19,171 nt of DNA from Alphaproteobacteria bacterium UBA3307 (GTDB taxonomy: Bacteria; Pseudomonadota; Alphaproteobacteria; RF32; CAG-239), in contig DEST01000114.1 in NCBI GenBank assembly GCA_002361365.1, positions 1 to 19,171 of the forward strand. Reading direction: 5' to 3'. A program made the position numbers and the translations under genes. The first letter of the stretch is position 1. Every line of letters starts with the position of its first letter. The notes beneath the pieces were generated by a model that saw only the letters and a list, made by a program, of their open reading frames with translations, had not been told where the DNA came from and ran no database searches. This document shows positions 13,626 to 19,171 of this stretch, piece after piece.

Positions 13626-16334
13626 TTAATGGGCATCATTCCACTTGTTTCCGATTCCGACGCTTACTTCCATTTTGACGCTTGTATCTGCGGTATTTTC
13701 CATAATTTCTTTCATCAATGCGGCAACTTTCGGGGCATCTTTTTCACTGGCTTCAACAACCAATTCATCGTGTACTTGCAACAAAAGATGTGCATCTAAT
13801 TTTTGTTTCGTCAGTTCATTATCTATGCGCTGCATAGCAAGTTTAACAATATCTGCCGCACCGCCCTGAATCGGTGCGTTTATTGCCGCACGCTCAGCAA
13901 AAGATATCATTTTTTGAGATGCACTGTTTATTCCAGCCAATGCACATTTGCGTCCGTATGGAGTTTCGACATATCCGTTATTGTGCGCAAATTCTATAGT
14001 TTTTTCCATAAATGTTTTAATTTCCGGCATAATTTTGAAATATGAATCTATGTATTGTTTTGCAGTTTCATGTGTAACGCCGATTTGTTTGGCTAATCCA
14101 AATTGTGAAATTCCGTAAATTATACCGAAATTGATGGCTTTTGCTCGACTGCGATGTTCTCTGTCCACTGCGTCGATAGGCAAGCCGAAAACGCGTGCTG
14201 CTGTTGCCGTGTGAATATCTTTGCCCTCAGCAAATGCTTCTTGAAGAGCCTTTACGTCAGCTACCGATGCTATTAGTCGCAGTTCCATCTGACTATAATC
14301 TGCCGCCACCAGTTTATAGCCTTTTTTGGCTTCAAAACATTCTCTTATTCTGCGTCCGATATCGGTGCGATTAGGTATATTTTGCAAATTAGGATTAGAC
14401 GATGCCAGTCTGCCGGTATTAACCACCGTTTGTGAAAATGTGGTATGTACACGATTATCTTTATCGCGTAATTCCAATAAAGATGTGGTGTAGGTTGATT
14501 TAAGTTTGGCATAACTGCGCCATTCTAAAATTTTGGCGGCAATTTCGTGTTCTTCTGCCAGTTGTTCTAAGATTTCTGCACTGGTATTATATTTTCCGGT
14601 TGCTGTTTTTTTACCTTTTAATCCCATTTTATCAAACAACAGTTCGCCAACTTGAACCGGTGAGTTTAAGTTAAATTCTTCTTCAGATAGCGCAAACACT
14701 TCTTTTTCAATTGTTTTCATTTTGTTTTCAAATTCAACATCAAGTTCGGTCAATGATTTATCATTTATCACAACACCTATTTGCTCCATTTTGAGCAACA
14801 CTTGTGCTAAACGACGGTCAATAATTTCGTAGACATACGTTTTATGCTCGTCAAACAGGCGTTTTTTCAACAGTGGATGCAAACGCATTGCAAAATCGGC
14901 TGTTTGAAAGATATAATTCCCATATTCTTCTGCTTCAAAATCAAGTATGGATTTTTTGCCTGTAGCTTTAGGTTCCGGCAGAGCTTGATTTAAAAATATT
15001 TCACTTAAAGTCGACAAATTATGTTCGTGTTCAGAGCTGTCTAAGTCATATGACATAATTGCCAAATCATCATAGGGCCACAAATCAAACATTGTGTCGC
15101 ACAGTGTATTTAAAATATGCCATTGAGATTTAATATTCGCCGTAATCTTTAAAATATTTTTATCGTTAAATATGGCTTGTAAAAACTTGCAAACGGCGGC
15201 AAAATCAAGTTTGCGGTTTTGCGCTGTTTCAAAACTGAATAAATCAGCACCGGAATTTTGTTGCGGAAACGGCAGATACCAAGATTTATATGCCATATTA
15301 CTCAGGCTGATGCCGACAGCTTTATCCTTGTTTTGCAATATATGAAATGCAAATTTTCCGGAAATTTTAATGGAGTGATACACTTCTTCCAACTGAGCGC
15401 GTGAGGTTATTTTATCATATTTTATTTTTGGCTCGGTACTTTTGGCAGTGCTTGCAATTCCGAGGGCTATTTGGCGTTCTTCTACCCATTTTTCAAGTTT
15501 GGGACGAATACTTTTAAAATTATATTTATCAATAAAATCAAATAATTGTTTTGTTAAAGGTATTTGACACTTAAACTCATCTAGTTGGTGTTCTACCGGT
15601 ACGTCATCTTTAAGAGTTACCAGTTTAAGTGAAATTTCTGCCGCTTCTTTGTTGGCAAGCAACAATTCACGGCGTTTTTGCTGTTTAATGTTGGCGGCGT
15701 TTGCCAATACTCCTTGCAAAGAGCCGTATTCATTAACAAGTTCCGCTGCCGTTTTCGGCCCAATCCCCGGCACTCCGGGCACATTGTCGATTTTATCGCC
15801 CGAAAGAGCCTGTACATCAATTACCTTATCAGGATAAACGCCGAATTTTTCCCTTACATCTTCGGGAGTGTAAAATTTGTCTTTCATTCCGTCATAATAT
15901 TCGACTCCGTCTTTAATCAGCTGCATCAAATCTTTATCAGCCGATACCACCACTGTTTCCAAACCGCGTTCTTGTGCCTGACGTGCATAAGTTGCAATCA
16001 AATCATCGGCTTCATATCCTTCTTGCATTACATAAGGTAAACCCATTACCTCAACCGCTTGATGAATCAAATCAAATTGCGGTATTAATAGTTCCGGTAT
16101 TTCAGCTCGATTAGCTTTATATTCCGGCAAAAATTCGTTACGAAAATTTTGCCGTTTGGCATCAAACAGTACAACGCAATAATCACACGGAATTTTTTGC
16201 AGTAGCCGCATAAACATTGTGACAAAGCCATATACGGCATTGACCGGAGTGCCGTCTGGTGATGTCATTGTCGGAAGGGCATAAAATGCCCGAAAGATGT
16301 ATCCGGAACCGTCAATCAAACAAACTTTACTCAT
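13626..16334 (-). CDS. polA: DNA polymerase I
   Basis: Repair and Okazaki-fragment polymerase. The 902 residues contain a 5'-nuclease domain (about 1-290) with its metal-binding acids: Asp8, YEADDLIAT (107-115), SADKDLMQL (131-139), and Asp180 and Asp183 in SGDKIDNVPGVPGIGPKT. The polymerase domain (about 500-902) has motif A DYSQMELR (679-686, catalytic Asp679), motif B/O-helix with Arg728, Lys732 and Phe736 before the conserved FGIIYG, and motif C QVHDELV (853-859, Asp856). The middle region (about 305-490) occupies the place of the 3'-5' exonuclease, but its first catalytic Asp-x-Glu is replaced by His-Ile-Leu (331-333), so proofreading is probably lost. The start at 16334 is set by AAGGAGA 6 bases upstream; an in-frame ATG at 16406 lacks such a site. 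Confidence 0.96.
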   Translation of the reverse strand: MSKVCLIDGSGYIFRAFYALPTMTSPDGTPVNAVYGFVTMFMRLLQKIPCDYCVVLFDAKRQNFRNEFLPEYKANRAEIPELLIPQFDLIHQAVEVMGLPYVMQEGYEADDLIATYARQAQERGLETVVVSADKDLMQLIKDGVEYYDGMKDKFYTPEDVREKFGVYPDKVIDVQALSGDKIDNVPGVPGIGPKTAAELVNEYGSLQGVLANAANIKQQKRRELLLANKEAAEISLKLVTLKDDVPVEHQLDEFKCQIPLTKQLFDFIDKYNFKSIRPKLEKWVEERQIALGIASTAKSTEPKIKYDKITSRAQLEEVYHSIKISGKFAFHILQNKDKAVGISLSNMAYKSWYLPFPQQNSGADLFSFETAQNRKLDFAAVCKFLQAIFNDKNILKITANIKSQWHILNTLCDTMFDLWPYDDLAIMSYDLDSSEHEHNLSTLSEIFLNQALPEPKATGKKSILDFEAEEYGNYIFQTADFAMRLHPLLKKRLFDEHKTYVYEIIDRRLAQVLLKMEQIGVVINDKSLTELDVEFENKMKTIEKEVFALSEEEFNLNSPVQVGELLFDKMGLKGKKTATGKYNTSAEILEQLAEEHEIAAKILEWRSYAKLKSTYTTSLLELRDKDNRVHTTFSQTVVNTGRLASSNPNLQNIPNRTDIGRRIRECFEAKKGYKLVAADYSQMELRLIASVADVKALQEAFAEGKDIHTATAARVFGLPIDAVDREHRSRAKAINFGIIYGISQFGLAKQIGVTHETAKQYIDSYFKIMPEIKTFMEKTIEFAHNNGYVETPYGRKCALAGINSASQKMISFAERAAINAPIQGGAADIVKLAMQRIDNELTKQKLDAHLLLQVHDELVVEASEKDAPKVAALMKEIMENTADTSVKMEVSVGIGNKWNDAH

Positions 16335-16340
16335 TATTTT

Positions 16341-16347
16341 TCTCCTT
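16341..16347 (-). promoter_or_regulatory. ribosome binding site deciding the polA start
   Basis: AAGGAGA on the minus strand, 6 bases before the ATG at 16334-16332. The protein from this ATG begins MSKVCLIDGSGYIFRAF, matching the usual PolA N-terminus with the first metal-binding Asp at residue 8. Confidence 0.85.
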
Positions 16348-16354
16348 AAAATAC

Positions 16355-16383
16355 AATATACACACATTTTCAACGTTCGCCAA
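16355..16383 (-). promoter_or_regulatory. possible polA promoter
   Basis: On the minus strand TTGGCG (16383-16378) and TATATT (16360-16355) are 17 bases apart. The predicted start is about 15 bases before the polA ATG, leaving just enough room for the ribosome binding site. The -10 is good and the -35 is weak. Confidence 0.4.
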
Positions 16384-16388
16384 GTATT

Positions 16389-16416
16389 TTGCAAATTTGC
16401 TCCCAAACTTTATACA
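16389..16416 (+). promoter_or_regulatory. possible promoter of the penicillin-binding protein gene
   Basis: TTGCAA (16389-16394) and TATACA (16411-16416) are 16 bases apart in the polA/PBP divergent spacer. A second, perfect -10 hexamer TATAAT lies at 16436-16441 but lacks a good -35. The -35 overlaps the palindrome GCAAATTTGC (16391-16400), which could be an operator. Confidence 0.4.
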
Positions 16417-16464
16417 TTCTTTAACTTCCTCTGAATATAATCGGGGCAATCAGATGAGGATAAA

Positions 16465-18609
16465 ATGATACAAACAACACGAAAAACAAATAACGCATCG
16501 CTCAAATCATCTTCAGTTAAACGTGCGAAGAATACAGGACAAGGGCAAACTCATAATCGTCAAACTACAACCTTGTATCGACAAGCGACAACAACTAATC
16601 GTCGAATGGGGGCAATAAAAACACACTCAAAAACAACGGTCAAAAAAGTAAGTCCACATAAAAAAACAACACGCCGGATTTCGTGGAAATGGCGTTTATT
16701 TAAATGGTCATTGATTATAGGTTTGGCTTTGTTTTTAGCAATTTGCGGATATGTCTTTTATTGTTATCTGACAATGCCTAATATGCAAAAAGCAGTGGCG
16801 CAAACGCGCCAGCCTTCAACCGTAATTATGGCGGAAAACGGCAATGATATAGCTAAATTCGGCAATGTTTATGCGCAAGTAATTTATCCTGACAAACTGC
16901 CGAAAAATCTTACTAATGCCATAATTGCAATAGAAGACCATCGCTTCTATAAACATTTCGGATTTGATATTTTTGGCTTCACACGTGCGATGTTTACCAA
17001 TGTGTTTCGCAAACGTTATGCGCAAGGCGCATCAACAATTACACAACAAGTGGCAAAAAATATATTTTTAACACCAAATAAAACCGTTAAACGTAAAGTT
17101 CAGGAACTTATTTTATCTCTTTGGTTGGAAAGAAAATTTTCAAAAAAGCAGATTATGGCGTTGTATCTGAACCGCGTTTATTTCGGCTCAGGCAATTATG
17201 GTGCGGCCGCCGCAGCAAATTGGTATTTTAACAAAAGCGTTTATGACATTAATGTACGCGAAGCAGCTATTTTAGCAGGTATGTTGAAAGCTCCGAATCG
17301 CTATAATCCGATTTTAAAGCGAGATAATGCTCTCAAACGTGCCAATGTAGTTTTGCAAAATATGAAAAAATATAAATTCTTGAATGCAACCGAATATCAG
17401 GAAGCTCTTAATCTGCCGGTCAGCAACGGACAACAGTACCGCGTGACCGGTGGTAAGCATTTTGCACAATATGTATATGACGAGGTCAATGCTTTTATCG
17501 GCGAACGCACGGAAGATATTGTGGTAATGACAACACTTGACCAGAAGTTGCAGGAAACAGCCGAAAAAATTTTGCGCAACAAAATATACAGCGCAAAAGA
17601 CAAAAATGTCAGCGAAGGTGCGGTGGTAATATTGGATAAAACCGGTGCCGTCAAAGCAATGGTTGGAGGAGTGGATTACAACCGCAGTCAATTTAATCGG
17701 GCTACGCAAGCCAGACGACAAGCAGGGTCAGCATTTAAACCGTTTGTGTATTTGACCGCGTTACAAATAGGTTTTACACCGGCAAGTATTATTGAAGATA
17801 AGGCAATTACCATCGGTAAATGGAAACCTGAGAACTATACTAAGCGTTATTATGGAAATGTTTCGCTTACTTATGCGTTGGCACAATCGCTTAATGCGGC
17901 AACAGTACGACTTTCGCGCGAGCTTTATTTGAAAGATGTTGCTGCAAACGCACATAAAATGGGATTGACAACAGATTTATCTCTTACGCCTTCTATGGTG
18001 CTGGGAACTAACGGTGTTAAGGTTATTGATATGGCAACCGCATACGCAACAATAGCCAATGGCGGATATAAAATATGGCCGCATACAATAAATGAAGTTG
18101 CCACCGCCGACGGTAGACAGCTTTATGTCAGAGATGCCGATAAACCTGTACAAATCCTTAAAACAAATGATGTTCTGAATTTAACGCAAATGCTTGAGTC
18201 AGTTATCAATCAAGGAACGGGACATAAGGCAAAATTGCCGATTTTTGCCGCCGGAAAAACCGGCACTACTCAAAATTACCGCGATGCGTGGTTTATTGGT
18301 TGGACCAATAAATATATTGCGGCGGTTTGGGTAGGTAATGATAATGATAAGCCGATGAACAAAGTTGGAGGCGGAAGTTTACCCGCTGAGATTTGGCACG
18401 ATATTATGCTGACAACCGTAAAAGATACACCGGCAGGAGCGCCCAAGTATTTGCCGTTTCCACAGACAAATGAAGATGTAGGCTCATTACTTAGAAATAT
18501 TACAAATAAGTCGACTACAAAGCACCAACAGCAACCAATCCCGTCAAACGATGCGGAAAATGATGATACTTTTGATGCTATAGGTGCTTTGATAGAAATG
18601 ACAAACTAA
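16465..18609 (+). CDS. class A penicillin-binding protein (bifunctional transglycosylase/transpeptidase, PBP1A type)
   Basis: Inner-membrane enzyme that polymerises lipid II into glycan strands and cross-links them in the periplasm. The 714 residues comprise a basic Thr/Lys/Arg-rich cytoplasmic tail (1-75), one membrane helix (about 79-102), and a GT51 transglycosylase domain with catalytic Glu157 in EDHRFYKHFGFD, QGASTITQQVAKN (187-199) and RKVQELILSLWLE (about 210-222, second Glu214). The transpeptidase domain (about 385-630) has SxxK at Ser422-Lys425, SxN at Ser475-Asn477 and KTGT at 598-601. Both active sites are intact. The region between the domains is short, leaving no room for the OB-fold insert found in many proteobacterial PBP1A proteins. 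A low-complexity tail ends the protein. GATGAGGA precedes the ATG. I would call it mrcA-like, without assigning the symbol. Confidence 0.93.
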   Translation: MIQTTRKTNNASLKSSSVKRAKNTGQGQTHNRQTTTLYRQATTTNRRMGAIKTHSKTTVKKVSPHKKTTRRISWKWRLFKWSLIIGLALFLAICGYVFYCYLTMPNMQKAVAQTRQPSTVIMAENGNDIAKFGNVYAQVIYPDKLPKNLTNAIIAIEDHRFYKHFGFDIFGFTRAMFTNVFRKRYAQGASTITQQVAKNIFLTPNKTVKRKVQELILSLWLERKFSKKQIMALYLNRVYFGSGNYGAAAAANWYFNKSVYDINVREAAILAGMLKAPNRYNPILKRDNALKRANVVLQNMKKYKFLNATEYQEALNLPVSNGQQYRVTGGKHFAQYVYDEVNAFIGERTEDIVVMTTLDQKLQETAEKILRNKIYSAKDKNVSEGAVVILDKTGAVKAMVGGVDYNRSQFNRATQARRQAGSAFKPFVYLTALQIGFTPASIIEDKAITIGKWKPENYTKRYYGNVSLTYALAQSLNAATVRLSRELYLKDVAANAHKMGLTTDLSLTPSMVLGTNGVKVIDMATAYATIANGGYKIWPHTINEVATADGRQLYVRDADKPVQILKTNDVLNLTQMLESVINQGTGHKAKLPIFAAGKTGTTQNYRDAWFIGWTNKYIAAVWVGNDNDKPMNKVGGGSLPAEIWHDIMLTTVKDTPAGAPKYLPFPQTNEDVGSLLRNITNKSTTKHQQQPIPSNDAENDDTFDAIGALIEMTN

Positions 18610-19116
18610 TTAAGATTGATTTATTTTTTTGCAGGTTTGTTCAATGTCGGCCAAAAAGTCTTCGAGTTCTTGCTCGTGTTCTATTTCTTCTTTTAATATT
18701 TTTTCAGATATTCGATATGTTTCGTAATCTCTGCCGTGAGTTATATCACAAATACCTTCATAACGGCCTATGGCACAACGTTCCGCTTCTAAATTATCAT
18801 GCAATAAAGCGCTGACATTAAAGTTATGAGGTATAATGTATTTGCAGTGAGCCAATTCATTCCAACTCATCGGCTCCAAAACCGGAATTCCACCAAGTTG
18901 AATGATACGGTCGGCAAGCCAATCGGCGTGTTTTAATTCTTCCGCCGCGTGTTCTTTAAATTCACCGACAATTGCCGTACGCTCTTGACCGTAAGCTATC
19001 TTTGCCGCAACCCAATATTGGTAATATGCCAACCATTCTTCTGCATATGCTTCATTTAAGATTTTGAGAAGATTTTCTAAGTCTGTCCGTACGATTTTTT
19101 TAGCCATTTCACCCAT
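18610..19116 (-). CDS. ferritin-like diiron protein (bacterioferritin/Dps-like)
   Basis: Four-helix-bundle ferritin-superfamily protein of 168 residues, likely to store iron or detoxify iron and peroxide in the cytosol. Candidate diiron ligands follow the family pattern: Glu26 or Glu27 in helix A (AEEWLAYYQYW), Glu60 and His63 in helix B (AEELKHADWLADRI), Glu110 or Glu112 in helix C (NLEAERCAIGRYE), and Glu144 with His147 in helix D (EEIEHEQELEDF). Cysteines at 91, 114 and 123 lie in or near helix C, which recalls the Dps-like (DPSL) branch that carries a cysteine pair by the metal site; this comparison is from memory. Classical bacterioferritin is the main alternative. AGGAG 7 bases upstream sets the start. 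Its stop codon directly abuts that of the convergent penicillin-binding protein gene. Confidence 0.85.
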   Translation of the reverse strand: MGEMAKKIVRTDLENLLKILNEAYAEEWLAYYQYWVAAKIAYGQERTAIVGEFKEHAAEELKHADWLADRIIQLGGIPVLEPMSWNELAHCKYIIPHNFNVSALLHDNLEAERCAIGRYEGICDITHGRDYETYRISEKILKEEIEHEQELEDFLADIEQTCKKINQS

Positions 19117-19171
19117 AAATTTTCTCCTGTAAATTTTTTTGACGACATAAAAATAATGATGAATATATAAA

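Noticed and set aside
16335..16406. Longer in-frame start for polA (24 extra residues)
   Set aside because: AAGGAGA lies before the ATG at 16334, which gives the usual PolA N-terminus; the extension would run through the predicted promoter.
1..19171. CRISPR arrays, insertion sequences, tRNA or rRNA genes
   Set aside because: No regularly spaced repeats, no transposase-like frames or terminal inverted repeats, and no cloverleaf or rRNA-like sequence were found in any spacer.

Overview
The window looks like chromosomal sequence from a low-GC (roughly high-30s percent by eye), Gram-negative alphaproteobacterium. This is inferred from the tpiA-secG-pyrG gene order common in Alphaproteobacteria, from a class A penicillin-binding protein, and from a small outer-membrane barrel protein with a signal peptide and aromatic C-terminus. 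AT-rich spacers, clean AAGGAG-type ribosome binding sites and several lineage-restricted-looking membrane proteins would fit an uncultured, possibly host- or gut-associated member, but the sequence cannot settle the taxon. Most of the window is single-copy housekeeping DNA. I see no mobile element, CRISPR array, rRNA or tRNA gene.

Layout. 1-179 is an AT-rich upstream region. 180-4740 is a plus-strand block: triosephosphate isomerase, SecG, a hairpin, CTP synthase, DnaJ and a small three-helix membrane protein. A hairpin at 4783-4814 separates this from the minus-strand block 4826-9841. Read in transcription order, that block holds a GlmU-type uridylyltransferase lacking its acetyltransferase half, a single-pass membrane protein, and a PepF-type M3 oligopeptidase. 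These three genes overlap one another by 1 and 11 bases, so they are almost certainly one operon. After a terminator and a 306-base spacer with a good promoter comes an unrecognised 506-residue protein. 9930-12050 (plus) is a large DUF2207-like membrane protein, divergent from the glmU-like gene and closed by a strong bidirectional terminator. 12127-16334 (minus) holds a peroxiredoxin with a Cys-rich extension, an outer-membrane barrel protein and DNA polymerase I. 16465-18609 (plus) is a bifunctional penicillin-binding protein, divergent from polA. 18610-19116 (minus) is a ferritin-like protein whose stop codon abuts that of the penicillin-binding protein.

Functionally the window combines glycolysis, nucleotide synthesis, protein export and folding, envelope building (UDP-GlcNAc synthesis, peptidoglycan polymerisation, outer-membrane protein), replication/repair and oxidative/iron stress defence. 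I did not find a convincing new multi-gene system. The points most worth a second look are the split GlmU inside an overlapping operon with an unknown Cys-containing membrane protein, the Cys-rich peroxiredoxin with an in-frame hexanucleotide repeat, the 506-residue unknown with a roughly 200-nt leader, and the ferritin-like protein with cysteines near its predicted metal site. Three start sites (peroxiredoxin, outer-membrane protein, polA) were moved downstream of the longest reading frame because of clear ribosome binding sites.
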